A stretch of 64,000 bases of DNA, from the NCBI GenBank assembly GCA_946894095.1, contig OX335644.1, positions 5,933,595 to 5,997,594 of the forward strand, written 5' to 3'. Numbering within the stretch: the first letter of the stretch is position 1; every line of letters begins with the position of its first letter. The notes under the pieces were generated by a model. It saw only the letters and a list, made by a program, of their open reading frames with translations, was not told the origin of the DNA and did not search any database. Below, one piece after another: positions 10,686-20,400 of the stretch. The stretch comes from Incurvaria masculella. Lineage: Eukaryota > Arthropoda > Insecta > Lepidoptera > Incurvariidae. Both the position numbers and the translations under genes were made by a program.

Positions 10686-11069
10686 GTCAGCCTCGGTGGC
10701 CCAGTGGCGCGACACTTCGGCGATCGCTCTCCGAAGTTAAGCAAAGCTGGGTCTGGTCTGGTCTTGGATGGGTGACCATTCGACCGTTGAGAGAGGCTGG
10801 CCGTGGTTCGGATTCCACGTTAAGCTGTAGGTCCCCTTCCTTACTTACTAGGTGGTAGGGTTTATCCCGCCCGGGTTGGTACCATCGCATTGGATAAACG
10901 ATGGTCGAAGCGGCAATGAAAATTGTCCGTGTTTTCCGTCCAGTTCAATGTAGCCGTGCAATATAAGGAAGGTCCTGGCATGGCACCTAGTTCCCATGTG
11001 GTGTGTTGGGCTAATACCATGACAGAACTTGTGGTATTAGCCATCCATGTCCAGTCACATAAAAAAAAA
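10686..11069 (+). mobile_element. SINE with 5S rRNA-like head
   Basis: The head contains TCTCCGAAGTTAAGCAAAGC and TCTTGGATGGGTGACCA, which match the internal control region of 5S rRNA (A-box area and C-box). The body follows: GTGGTTCGGATTCCACG, TAGGTGGTAGGGTTTATCCC, GCCCGGGTTGGTACCATCGC, GTCGAAGCGGCAATGAAAAT and AGGAAGGTCCTGGCATGGCA. The 3' end is a hairpin, GGCTAATACCA...TGGTATTAGCC, then a run of A. Related copies: 24474 and 32880 (tRNA-like heads), 49811 (5S-like head), and fragments at 10485, 21505, 26058, 41551 and 63700. It would be transcribed by RNA polymerase III and moved by a partner LINE. Confidence 0.85.
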
Positions 11070-11252
11070 TAGGCAATGTATATCAGAATAGACAAAAATT
11101 AACTCAAAATAGACAACCTGTTTTTATTGCCATTGTGAAGGGTATTATATGTTTGTTAGAATAACTCTTAATCTTAATAACTAAAGTCTGATTAGTCCGA
11201 AATTTTGTTACCTCTGGTCCTACCACATGTTATGGCAAATTGTATGCTGGAA

Positions 11253-11558
11253 CTATCTTTTTTTAAGGGTTCCTTACCCAAAGGTTGCCAACGGAACCCT
11301 ATTACTAAAACTCCGCTGTCCGTCCGTACGTCCGTCCATCCGTCTGTCTGTCCGTCCATCTGTCACAGGGCTTTATCTCATGAACTATAATAGGTAGGTA
11401 GCTGAAATATTTAGAGTGTGTATTTATGTTGCCGCTATAACAACAATTAGGTAAAATAAAAAAATAAAAAATGAAACGTGATTGTTTTGTGTAAAATATT
11501 GTAAAATGATGCATAACCCTTCGTGTGCGAGTCCGACTCGCACTTGGCCGGGCTTTTA
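11253..11558 (+). repeat. GTGCGAGTCGGACTCGCAC repeat, tandem copy 1
   Basis: It runs from TTTTTAAGGGTTCC through GCCAACGGAACCCTATTACT, an interrupted (CCGT)n tract, CACAGGGCTTTATCTCATGA, TTGCCGCTATAACAACAA and CCCTTCGTGTGCGAGTCCGA to CTTGGCCGG. It has no ORF. A second copy in the same orientation follows at once. Confidence 0.85.
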
Positions 11559-11860
11559 GGGTTCCGTACCCAAAGGGTGAAAACGGAACCCTATTACTAA
11601 GCCTCCGCTGTCCGTCCGTCCGTCCGTCCGTCTGTCCGTCTTTCACAGGGCTGTATCTCATGAACCGTAATAGGTAGGCAGCCAAAATTTTCACAGAGTG
11701 TGTATTATTTTTGCCGCTATAACAACAAATAGGTAACATTTTAGAATAATAAGAATTAAAGGGGGTCCCCATACAAAAAACGTGTTTTTTTTGTGTTAAA
11801 TCTTGTTCGATGGTACGGAACCCTTCGTGTGCGAGCCCGACTCGTACTTTGCCGGTTTTT
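11559..11860 (+). repeat. GTGCGAGTCGGACTCGCAC repeat, tandem copy 2
   Basis: Same order as copy 1: TTAGGGTTCCGTACCCAAAG, (CCGT)n, TTCACAGGGCTGTATCTCAT, TTGCCGCTATAACAACAAAT, TACGGAACCCTTCGTGTGCG and GCCGGTTTTT. The two copies are head to tail and share the GGCTTTTAGGG junction. Confidence 0.87.
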
Positions 11861-12749
11861 ATAAATTTGTTTACCTCTTTAAAACAAATCTCTCATCTGC
11901 CTACCGAATAAAGTTTTCTATATATGTGTCCATTTAGGACGTTATGAGTTCAGGTTTGTTTATTGTTTACAGGTTGAATAGGTAATAACGTAGTTGCCAA
12001 ACAATCCATGGATTCTACTGTCATAATAGGGGACACCAGGGAAGTTCCCTGCAAGAAACTAAAAGTAGAGGTAAGCCTTGGCACTACTTATGTCCCCTTC
12101 GCACTAAGAGGTTGAACCAAGGTGGTTGAAAATGGCTCGAACACCGCATGCTGTGATGGAATATCCCTCACATAAATACAGCTAAATCAAGGATTAAGAA
12201 ACTAATTCTTATTTGTGTGCGGCCAAAAGATATACAGCACTTATTCCTACAAAAAGATCATGAGCTTTCAACAAAAAAATCAGAATTTAATACTACTTTA
12301 CCTTTTGCGTTCTTGGCGCCATATTCCGTGAATCTTTGACGTATGAATTATGAACTGAAGGCAATAAGTAATGCTATCATCGCCTCTTAAACCATATTTT
12401 CATTAACTGTGATGGTACCTTAGATCAAAAAGGAATGTGTCATCTATCCCGTCTACAATGAGATCCGCTGTTGCAAATTTTATAAAAACCAACCCAACTT
12501 AATGTTAATGAAACACGCAAACATAGTCGCAGATGTTTTGGAGACTTTGTGTTGGTGGTAACTGACTTTGCATTTTTGGGAATATATTCATCTGCGGCGG
12601 TAATGGTTGGACTGTGTGGTACTCTACACGCGGTCGTCTTCCCATAGATATATTTGGTCGATATGACCATACTGCGGCGACGCTGGTACCACCCACTTCT
12701 ACCGTTTTGGCACGAATTTGGTGGCCACTCCAGTCATCATCAATTTACA
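11861..12749. other. unassigned DNA
   Basis: No domain or repeat is recognised. The plus-strand open frame that later becomes a LINE reverse transcriptase already opens at 12614, but its first ~45 codons show no recognisable similarity. Confidence 0.4.
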
Positions 12750-13545
12750 AGATCGGGAGATCTACTGAAACAAAGTTCATGGCTTTCATGAACAAGGTTA
12801 CTCCCGCGCTGGACACCGGCCACCAGGTAGACGTGGCGTACTTTGACTTTCGGAAGGCCTTCGAAAACGTTGACAACGATTTACTTTTGCAAAAGTTCGC
12901 ATTGGCTGGTTTCGCACCCAAGTTGCTAGATTTTTTCGCGTCGTACTTACGCAATAGGAGGCAATATGTAGTCAATGAGGGTTACAAATCGTTCGAATAT
13001 TGCACTAATTCTGGTGTGACTCAAGGTAGTAATTTAGCCACTCGAATTTATTATTTTCATAAATGATTTGGTCGATAAAGTTCACGCCTTCTGCTTGCTT
13101 TTCGCAGATGACTTTAGGATAATACAGGTCAAAAAAGAATCTGACTGCGACCTGCTACAGCGAGATATCGATAATGCACGTATTTGGAGTGACCAGAACA
13201 GGCACTATTTCAACACTGACAAGTGCGCTATATTGACATTGAGTCGCTCCAGAGAGCCTATTCAATACCAATATCGACTTGGCGATGTCTTGCTTTCGAG
13301 AGTGACAAGTCAGAAAGACTTAGGTGTTATCATGGACACCTAATTGTTTTTTCATGATCACATCGACAAACTATGCAAAAGCTCCTTTCGGACCCTGGGT
13401 TTTGTATTGAGACAAGCATACCATTTGCGCAGTATAGATGCCGTAAAGATCCTTACAACACATTTGTGAGAAGCAAGCTAGAATGCAATGGAATGATATG
13501 GAACCCTCATGAGGCTAAATATACTGCCATGCTTGAAAGAGTGCA

Positions 13546-13820
13546 AAAAACTGGCCAAGTGCGAGTCGGACTCGCACATAAAGGGTTCGGTACCATCGTA
13601 AATGATTTAACACAAAACAATCACGTTTTTCGTATGGGGGCCCCCTTAAATTTTTATTATTTTTGAATTTCACCTATTTGTTGTTATAGCGGCAAAATAA
13701 ATGCACACCTATTACAGTTCATGAGATACAGCCCTGTGACAGACAGACAGACGGACGGACGGACAACGAAGGCTTAGTAATAGGGTTCCGTTGGCACCCT
13801 TTGGGTACGTAACCCTAAAA
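13546..13820 (-). repeat. GTGCGAGTCGGACTCGCAC repeat inside the LINE
   Basis: It reads, on the plus strand, CTGGCCAAGTGCGAGTCGGA, CACATAAAGGGTTCGGTACC, GGGGGCCCCCTT, TTGTTATAGCGGCAAAATAA, GATACAGCCCTGTGACAGAC, a short (GGAC)n tract and TAGGGTTCCGTTGGCACCCT. A-rich bases flank both ends and may be its target duplication. It splits the LINE between MLERVQK and KFLRFLY. Confidence 0.85.
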
Positions 13821-13834
13821 AGTTTTTGAGGTTC

Positions 13835-13995
13835 TGTTATATCAATGAAACACGCGTATATGTGCATAGATGTAATCTCGAAAAAACGTGGGACATGAAA
13901 AACTAACCCACGAAAACTGACTGACAGATCATGTGTCAAACAAACTGAAAACTACATTCTAGCAGACAATAGTACTTTGATTGCTGTACACAACA
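13835..13995 (-). repeat. 3' LTR of Mag-like element
   Basis: 161 bp with TGTT...AACA ends. It matches 17992-18152 base for base in my reading. The polypurine tract lies immediately beside it at 13996-14005. Confidence 0.94.
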
Positions 13996-14161
13996 CCTTC
14001 CCTCTAAGATTTCATTCTAATAATTATATTAGAAGTTAAGAGAGGTACAATTTAAGATACAGAATGTGTTGGTTATAATTGTGGAATCCAAACAAAGTGT
14101 CCGATACATTCTTGACGGAATTTATGGAATGACGAAAGATATACTTTTGTATCTGACAAAA

Positions 14162-17100
14162 CTAAGGTTGTCTGGTTACTATTGAACCTAGCGGTATTCC
14201 GAGGATTTCTCTGATTCTTGTTAGGTCCTCTTCTTCCTTATCTTGTGCTTTAGCACGATTCAATATAATTTGGTTTATGTGGCGTTGAATTATTTTATTA
14301 TCTCTTGTCTTTATTAGGAATCGGTATCCGCTCAGCTTCTTGTTTATTCTTCCGCAGGCCCACTTCTCTTTATGGTTGTAGATTCTGTAACGCACTTCTT
14401 CCCCTTCATTTAAATTTCTAACTTTGTGATGTGTATGTTCCTTCTGTGTTTTTTCTGTATTGTGGTCGTATGTACGTTGCGGGTGTATATGGTCTAAAAT
14501 TGTTCGGAAACGTCTTCCATTCAAAAGCTCAGCGGGTGTTTTACCTGTACTAGTACTTTCTTGTGATCGAAGGGCAAATAGCATTCTAGGTAGTCTAAGG
14601 TGCCAAGGAACATCTGATGATTTACTCAATTTCTCTTTGATTGTTTGTACTGTTCTCTCCGCTTGGCCATTCGATGCGGGATGGTACGGCGGAACAAGAC
14701 TAGGTTTTATTCCATTTTTGATGCAAAATTCTTTGAACATGGCAGATGTGAATACGGTGGCGTTATCGGTCACTATCACTTCGCACAGGCCCTGCTGACT
14801 GAAGATGTCACGCAAGATTTCTGTGACTACAGTGGCCGACGTGTTGGGTACTATGCGGACTTCAGGCCATTTTGAGTACGTGTCGATAGCTATGAAAAAT
14901 AGCTTGCCCATATATGGTCCTGCGAAGTCTAGATGTAGACGGGACCAAGGTTTGACCGGTGGTGGCCAAGCTGAATGTACTTGGGCCGGCATGTGGCGAT
15001 GACTCTGGCATACTTCACATGTTGATATCATTTTCTCGATGTCCTGTGTGATGCGAGGCCACCACAAGTAGCTTCTGGCTACTCCTTTCGTTACGACCAT
15101 ACCGTTGTGAGAATCATGTAGAATTTTAAGAATGCTAGCTCTCATACTTGTAGGTATAACTACTCTGTTTGCCATTAACACACAATTCTTCATTGTTGAA
15201 AGTTCAATTCTTTTTAACCAATAAGGACGTAATGATTCCTCAGTAATCTTCTCGGGCCAGCCTTGTCGGATACAATTTCGAACTTTTGAAAGTATTGGAT
15301 CTGAATCGGTGTCCTCTTGAATTCTCTCAATGGAGCACTCGGGGTCATTGGGTTGCACGGTCATCAACAACACGTCTGCGCAGATTTCTTCTTCTTCATC
15401 GTTGCTGATTGGCTCAGGCCACCTGCTTAGTGCATCAGAATTACCGATTAGTCTACCTTTCTTATATTTAAGTTCATAATCTAATGAACTTAATTGGAGT
15501 GCCCATCTGGTCATTCGCGGCGACAACAGGACTGGGATGGGTTTGTTGCTTCCAAATATTCCTAGTAAAGGTTTGTGATCGGTGTAGATTATGACTTTAT
15601 TAGCGATGATGTAATTGTGAAACTTGTTCAGGCCAAACATAATTGCTGCTGCTTCTTTGTCGAGAACAGAATAATTTCTCTCGTGCTTATTTAGTGTCCT
15701 GGATGCTATCGCGATGGGGCGCTCTGTGCCGTCGTCCATAATGTGTGCTAAAGTCGCTCCGACTCCGTAAGCGGATGCGTCGCATGTTAGTGTTATTTTT
15801 CTGTTCACGTCAAAATGAACTAATACTCTTTCTGATGTGAGCAATAACTTGGCTTGATTAAATGCGTTTTCTTCTACAGATGTCCATTTCCATGTACGAC
15901 CTTTGTCTAATAGTCTGTGTAAATGTTCCAGTATGGTAGCTTTGTCTGGCAAGAATCTCTCGTAAAAGTTATATAGACCAAGAAAAGCTTGAAGTTCTTT
16001 GATAGTGGTCGGTCTGGGAGTATTAAGGATGGAGCTCACCTTGTTTCGGTTAGGCCTTACTCCGTCGACACCAATAGTGAAGCCTAGGAAGTCCACTTCC
16101 TGGAGAAGAAACTTGCACTTTACTCTGTTCAATTTGAGACCGGCTTCAGATAGTTTTTTAAGCACTAACTCAAGTCTTTCGTTGTGTTCTTTGATTGTTC
16201 GCCCAGCTATTAATATATCGTCGAGTAACACTTGGGTTCCTTGAATTCCACTCAACAACTGTGACATTAATCGTTGGAATATTCCAGTGGCAGCTTTCAC
16301 GCCAAATGGTAACCGATGAACAGAAAATAGTCCTTTGGTAGTGTTCAGCGTTAGCAGCTTTGCTGTCTCTTCGTCTACTTCCACTTGGGTGTAAGCTTGT
16401 TCTAAATCTAATTTGGAAAAATATTGCCCTCCGGACAAGTTAGCGAAAATGTCACTGTTTGTGGGGAGTGGGTAGGTGTCTGAGTCGGTGGCCTTATTGA
16501 CTGTGGATCTGTAGTCTCCACATATACGAATACCTCCCGATGGTTTCACTATTGGAACAATCGGTGTTGCCCATTCCGAGTAGGTGATGGGTCTCAGTAC
16601 ACCTTCTGCGGCTAAGCGATCTAGCTCTTCTTCTATTCTGTTTTTAAGAGCATATGGAATGCTACGCTGTTTTAGAAATATTGGTTTCATGTTATTTAGA
16701 CGGATGGACACGGACGGACCGTTATACTTTCCCAAAGACTGTTCGAACACTGATGGGAATGCTTGGATGACTTCTTTACAATTAACAGCTACCTCATTTA
16801 CTGAGTGGACTCCGTGCAGAGATATTCCAAGGGCTTTTAACCAATTTCGACCGATTAAGCTGGCTCCTGGGCTTCTCGCGACTAGTAGTGGCAAATCTCT
16901 AATGAATCCGTTGTACGCAACGTGTACATTTATTTGCTTCAATTCTGTAGCGTTATTTCCGGTCCAGGACTTTAATCGGATGGGTGTGTCCTGTAGCGTT
17001 GGTTTCGTTTTAGATTTCCAATGGGATTCATATGTGTCATAGTTGATGACAGAGTATGAGGCTCCAGAGTCTACCTCAAATCTTAATTCTTTATTGTCGA

Positions 17101-17974
17101 TTTTAACGGAAATGTGATAGGGCGGTAACGTGTCAATCGTCTGGCTGTCCTGATCAACATGATACAAACCATTTGCCTCTCCCAATTCGTTGAGTGGTTC
17201 CTCTTTTTGGGTTTTTTCCCCATCTTTCTTCTTTTTCTGACAAATTCTTTCGATGTGCCCAACCTTATGGCAGTAACGGCATTCCATGTTTTTCACTTTG
17301 CACTCGTCTGAGTGTGAGCTTCCACAGCGAAAACATTTTTTGATTCGTGAGGCAGTCCTCTGTAGTCTGTTGACATCCATTGCATCTTCCATTGAGGTGG
17401 GTCCGGCGTTGATTGTAACGCCGGATGAGGTTGAGTTTTCTACTGGAATGTATGGATTTATAGTTTCCACATCTTTCTTTGCTGTTTCCGCAGCGAATGC
17501 AGCGTCAAATACGTCGGTGTATGTAAGCAAAGACTTCTGAAGCAGCTGTCTTTGTAACATTCGGTCTTTCATGCCGCATACGATACGATCGCGTAGCATC
17601 CGGTCAAGCAGGTTGCCGAAGTTGCAGTGGACACTAATTTTGCGAAGCTCTGCAATGTAGTCGCTGATACGTTCGGTTGTCCCTTGATTTCTGTTGTAGA
17701 ACTTGTAACTTTGCGTGATTTCGTTTGGCTTCGGGTCGTAGTGATTTGTGAGTATTTCTACGATTTCCGATATGGAAACTTCATTAGATTTCCGAGGACT
17801 AATTAGGGACATTAGCGTGGCATAAGTTTGAGCGCCGCAAACAGAGTAGAAGTTCGCCCGTTGCAGGGAGGAATCAGTGATTCCATTTGCTGCGAAACAG
17901 TAGTACAGGCGCTCGTGATACGACATCCAGTCCTCCCCCGGTCTAAATTCCCCGAACTTGATGGATTTAGCCAT
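14162..17974 (-). CDS. gag-pol polyprotein of Mag-like Ty3/Gypsy retrotransposon
   Basis: The ORF is 1270 codons from an ATG 17 nt inside the 5' LTR, with no stops or frameshifts. Order of domains: gag-like N-terminus (about 1-200); two zinc knuckles at about 214-245, the first degenerate (CFRCGSSHSDEC), the second canonical CX2CX4HX4C (CRYCHKVGHIERIC); aspartic protease with VDSGASYSVI (about 301-310); reverse transcriptase (about 430-660) with the catalytic box LLDD near 583-586; RNase H (about 728-850) with CDAS, LDKEA and YTDH; integrase with HHCC finger (H953, H956, C986, C989) and DDE residues near D1016 (HLDFAG), D1070 (VTDNA) and E1106 (NGQAER). The protein copies the element's RNA into DNA and inserts it. 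Gag and pol are fused in one frame with no slippage site visible. All core catalytic motifs look intact. Confidence 0.95.
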   Translation of the reverse strand: MAKSIKFGEFRPGEDWMSYHERLYYCFAANGITDSSLQRANFYSVCGAQTYATLMSLISPRKSNEVSISEIVEILTNHYDPKPNEITQSYKFYNRNQGTTERISDYIAELRKISVHCNFGNLLDRMLRDRIVCGMKDRMLQRQLLQKSLLTYTDVFDAAFAAETAKKDVETINPYIPVENSTSSGVTINAGPTSMEDAMDVNRLQRTASRIKKCFRCGSSHSDECKVKNMECRYCHKVGHIERICQKKKKDGEKTQKEEPLNELGEANGLYHVDQDSQTIDTLPPYHISVKIDNKELRFEVDSGASYSVINYDTYESHWKSKTKPTLQDTPIRLKSWTGNNATELKQINVHVAYNGFIRDLPLLVARSPGASLIGRNWLKALGISLHGVHSVNEVAVNCKEVIQAFPSVFEQSLGKYNGPSVSIRLNNMKPIFLKQRSIPYALKNRIEEELDRLAAEGVLRPITYSEWATPIVPIVKPSGGIRICGDYRSTVNKATDSDTYPLPTNSDIFANLSGGQYFSKLDLEQAYTQVEVDEETAKLLTLNTTKGLFSVHRLPFGVKAATGIFQRLMSQLLSGIQGTQVLLDDILIAGRTIKEHNERLELVLKKLSEAGLKLNRVKCKFLLQEVDFLGFTIGVDGVRPNRNKVSSILNTPRPTTIKELQAFLGLYNFYERFLPDKATILEHLHRLLDKGRTWKWTSVEENAFNQAKLLLTSERVLVHFDVNRKITLTCDASAYGVGATLAHIMDDGTERPIAIASRTLNKHERNYSVLDKEAAAIMFGLNKFHNYIIANKVIIYTDHKPLLGIFGSNKPIPVLLSPRMTRWALQLSSLDYELKYKKGRLIGNSDALSRWPEPISNDEEEEICADVLLMTVQPNDPECSIERIQEDTDSDPILSKVRNCIRQGWPEKITEESLRPYWLKRIELSTMKNCVLMANRVVIPTSMRASILKILHDSHNGMVVTKGVARSYLWWPRITQDIEKMISTCEVCQSHRHMPAQVHSAWPPPVKPWSRLHLDFAGPYMGKLFFIAIDTYSKWPEVRIVPNTSATVVTEILRDIFSQQGLCEVIVTDNATVFTSAMFKEFCIKNGIKPSLVPPYHPASNGQAERTVQTIKEKLSKSSDVPWHLRLPRMLFALRSQESTSTGKTPAELLNGRRFRTILDHIHPQRTYDHNTEKTQKEHTHHKVRNLNEGEEVRYRIYNHKEKWACGRINKKLSGYRFLIKTRDNKIIQRHINQIILNRAKAQDKEEEDLTRIREILGIPLGSIVTRQP

Positions 17975-17980
17975 TTTTAG

Positions 17981-17990
17981 CTCGTCGCCA
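17981..17990 (-). other. primer-binding site, tRNA-Ser type
   Basis: TGGCGACGAG on the minus strand lies one base after the 5' LTR. It complements the CCA end of an animal tRNA-Ser (GCU type, ending CTCGTCGCCA). The Bombyx element mag is known to use tRNA-Ser, which supports the lineage call. Confidence 0.75.
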
Positions 17991-17991
17991 C

Positions 17992-18152
17992 TGTTATATC
18001 AATGAAACACGCGTATATGTGCATAGATGTAATCTCGAAAAAACGTGGGACATGAAAAACTAACCCACGAAAACTGACTGACAGATCATGTGTCAAACAA
18101 ACTGAAAACTACATTCTAGCAGACAATAGTACTTTGATTGCTGTACACAACA
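17992..18152 (-). repeat. 5' LTR of Mag-like element
   Basis: 161 bp, identical by eye to the 3' LTR. It should contain the element's promoter. The gag-pol start codon lies only 17 nt downstream, leaving a very short leader after the LTR. Confidence 0.94.
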
Positions 18153-18626
18153 GGTTCCTTTATAAAAAGAATTATGGTTTTTATCCAATTTATCCGAATA
18201 CATATCCAACAAAATTTATTCTAGGAATGGTGGGATACCAGTTACTAGAAGTACGCCGCAATGTAGTGTTAGCAAAATATGTGTTTAAATTAGTAATAGG
18301 ACATGCGCAAAATATTTCAGTGCTAGAGAGTGTTAATCTTTTCGCCCCAGAAATTACAGTCGCGCGCGCTCTCACCCTCACATCGCGCTGCCCTCCTCAT
18401 GCACCAACATGCTGAGTCACGCGCCGCTCACCCGTGCGCTTACAGCTCTAAATCATATATCTGACAAAATAGACATCTATGCTTGCACTCTGGCAGTTAC
18501 TGCTTACTTTGAAGCTGCATAGTTTTTAAATAAGGTGTGTACTGTATCTATAAATTGCCTAACACGTTGGCTATTACGCTGTAATGTTAGGTATATTGTT
18601 GCATGAATAAATAAATTAAAAAAAAG

Positions 18627-18830
18627 ATCCATACGAGACGTCCACTTCTCCTGTCACCTCTTTAATAGTGATTCGGCAATTGAACGGCTTAATTTCTTTG
18701 ATTTTGTGGATAATGTCATCAGTAGTTGATGTTCTTCCCAGCCCATATCTCTCATCATCTTTAACGTCTTCATGGCCCTCTTCGAAATGTTTATTTATAC
18801 CTGATGTTAATGGCTGTTTCTTTATATCAG
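18627..18830 (-). pseudogene. old mariner-family transposase fragment
   Basis: The minus strand reads FEEGHEDVKDDERYGLGRTS, then TTDDIIHKIKEIK and CRITIKEVTGEVDVSYGSF. This is the second helix-turn-helix region of a mariner-type transposase (usual consensus: EGHEDVEDDERSGRPSTS...RITIREV). Only the DNA-binding part is left, and it is cut by a TTAA MITE at 18834. It is a different and older mariner than the intact one at 19116. Confidence 0.75.
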
Positions 18831-19115
18831 TCTTTAAGGTGGCCCAACCCGGCGGCACTAACTCAATCGCGGGCACGGTACAAAACCGTGCAGTTGCGCT
18901 CTGGGACCTTCTCTGTTTCAAAGAAAAAGACAGGCTCCGTGATGAGGAAGATGCAACACGTCCACAAAAAAAAACAATGTGTATAGTGTATGATTTGGTA
19001 AGATTAACGAAAATTTTAATTACAAAACGACTTATAGCTAAAAGCAAACCACGACCACTGTAGTCAAAAATCTAACAAAAACAAAATAGATTATAAATCT
19101 TGATTAAATAAGATA

Positions 19116-20400
19116 ATAGGTCGGGGAAAAAGTCTTTTCGCATTATAGTATGTATGAACTTGTAATAAAATCTCTTTGGCTATACTATTTGTATCTGGCT
19201 GGTTTTGGTATCATTGAAAGTTTAAATTTTAAAGAACATAATTCCAAATTCAAATTAGGAAAATGTGTGATTCTCATTTGTTTTTCGTACTGTCAAAATG
19301 AGTGAATCTAATGAAGAAATTCGATACATTTTAAAATTTTACTACAAAAAAGGTAAAAATGCAACACAAGCCGCGAAAAAAATTTGCGATGTTTATGGAC
19401 CTAGTGCAGTGTCTGTGAGAGTAGCACAAATTTGGTTTAAGCGTTTTCAATCCGGAAATTTTGATGTCAAAGATGCACGTCGCTCTGGTCGCCCTATTGC
19501 GGATAAAATGGATGCCATTTTTGAAAAAGTGGAGCAAGATCGGCATATCAGTAGTTACGACGTAGCTGAAGAACTAGGAATTGACCACAAAACAGTTTTG
19601 GCGCATTTGAAAAAAACTGGGTACACAAAAAAGCTCGATATTTGGGTACCTCACGAGCTCACTGAAAGAAACCTAATGAACCGTGTACTCATTTGTGATT
19701 CTTTATTACGACGTAATGAAACCGAACCATTTTTGAAGAAGCTGATAACTGGTGATGAAAAGTGGATCACGTACGACAAGAACATGCGAAAAAGGTCGTG
19801 GTCAAAGGCCGGTCAAGCTTCACAGACTGTGGCGAAACCCGGGTTAACTCGCAACAAGGTGATGCTGTGTGTGTGGTGGGATTGGAAGGGCATTATTCAT
19901 TATGAGCTGTTACCACCAGGCAGGACCATCGATTCTGAACTCTACTGCGAACAACTGATGAGATTAAAGCAAGAAGTTGAGAGAAAGCGGCCGGAATTAA
20001 TCAACAGAAGGGGTGTGGTTTTTCATCATGATAACGCTAGACCTCACACATCTTTAGCCACTCAGCAAAAACTAAGAGAGTTTGGCTGGGAGGTGTTAAT
20101 GCATCCGCCGTATAGTCCTAACCTTGCACCTTCAGATTTCCACCTGTTTAGGTCTCTTCAGAATTATTTAGGCAGTGTCAGGTTAACATCACGAGAGGAC
20201 TGCCAAAACCACTTGTCGCGGTATATTGATCAGAAGTCCCAATATTTCTATAGCAATGGGATCATGTCCCTACCTACAAGATGGCAAAAAGTTATCGAAC
20301 AAAATGGTACCTATATACTTTAGTTAAATGTAAATAAACCATATTAAAAAATGTTTTGAATTTTCTTAAAAAATGCGAAGAAACTTTTTCCCCAACCTAA
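19116..20400 (+). mobile_element. complete mariner transposon
   Basis: The element is 1285 bp with inverted ends of about 29 bp. The left end starts ATAGGTCGGGGAAAAAGTC and the right end, complemented, TTAGGTTGGGGAAAAAGTT; they match at 25 of 29 positions. TA duplications flank it (19114-19115 and 20401-20402). It carries one intact transposase gene. The MITE around it is restored exactly when the element and one TA are removed. Confidence 0.93.
19298..20323 (+). CDS. mariner transposase (D,D34D), intact
   Basis: The protein has 341 residues, a normal length for mariner, and starts at an ATG in clean context. The N-terminal half has two helix-turn-helix regions (GKNATQAAKKICDVYGPSAV about 19-38; SSYDVAEELGIDHKTVLAHL about 85-104), which bind the inverted ends. 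The linker signature is WVPHEL (about 116-121). The catalytic triad reads D153 (TGDEKW), D245 (HHDNARPH) and D280 (YSPNLAPSDFHLF), with 34 residues between the last two. The last aspartate is present, so the protein could be active. The sequence recalls the cecropia/mellifera-type subfamilies; I have not placed it by tree. It cuts and pastes the element at TA sites in the nucleus. Confidence 0.95.
   Translation: MSESNEEIRYILKFYYKKGKNATQAAKKICDVYGPSAVSVRVAQIWFKRFQSGNFDVKDARRSGRPIADKMDAIFEKVEQDRHISSYDVAEELGIDHKTVLAHLKKTGYTKKLDIWVPHELTERNLMNRVLICDSLLRRNETEPFLKKLITGDEKWITYDKNMRKRSWSKAGQASQTVAKPGLTRNKVMLCVWWDWKGIIHYELLPPGRTIDSELYCEQLMRLKQEVERKRPELINRRGVVFHHDNARPHTSLATQQKLREFGWEVLMHPPYSPNLAPSDFHLFRSLQNYLGSVRLTSREDCQNHLSRYIDQKSQYFYSNGIMSLPTRWQKVIEQNGTYIL

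Larger units (their letters stand above)
13835..18152 (-). mobile_element. complete Mag-like Ty3/Gypsy LTR retrotransposon
   Basis: The element is 4318 bp on the minus strand. Two 161-bp LTRs (13835-13995 and 17992-18152) begin TGTT and end AACA and are identical by eye. The flanks carry a 5-bp target duplication GGTTC (13830-13834 and 18153-18157). One nucleotide inside the 5' LTR is TGGCGACGAG (17981-17990), complementary to the 3' end of tRNA-Ser and so a primer-binding site. Next to the 3' LTR is a purine tract AGAGGGAAGG (13996-14005). One uninterrupted gag-pol ORF fills the interior. A tRNA-Ser primer, short LTRs and a single ORF fit the Mag lineage. Identical LTRs plus an intact ORF indicate a very recent, possibly active, insertion. 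Confidence 0.95.
12750..18622 (+). pseudogene. CR1-like LINE fragment, interrupted by two later insertions
   Basis: Segment 1 (12750-13545) reads GRSTETKFMAFMNKV, VDVAYFDFRKAFENVDNDLL, SGVTQGSNLA, then after a frameshift near 13055 FCLLFADDF (catalytic box) and DKCAILTLSRS. After another frameshift near 13345 it reads NTFVRSKLECNGMIWNPHEA and MLERVQK. The dispersed repeat (13546-13820) and then the LTR retrotransposon (13835-18152) interrupt it. Segment 2 resumes with KFLRFLYKKNYGFYPIYPN and LLEVRRNVVLAKYVFKLVIG, degrades by about 18415, and ends at an A-rich tail near 18605-18622. The three pieces join in order, so this was one element. Frameshifts and stops make it inactive. Confidence 0.82.

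Noticed and set aside
10710..10785. Possible 5S rRNA gene
   Set aside because: Only the internal control region matches; the rest is SINE body, so it is a SINE head and not a 5S gene.
11305..11772. 155-codon minus-strand frame with a DGQTDGRTDG-type repeat
   Set aside because: Translation of the (CCGT)n tract in two tandem dispersed repeats; it recurs wherever that repeat occurs.
14460..17540. Several 60-150-codon plus-strand frames
   Set aside because: Antisense shadows of the intact gag-pol ORF.
18134..18415. 93-codon plus-strand frame next to the LTR element
   Set aside because: It is the C-terminal part of the interrupted LINE and begins inside the LTR; not an independent gene.
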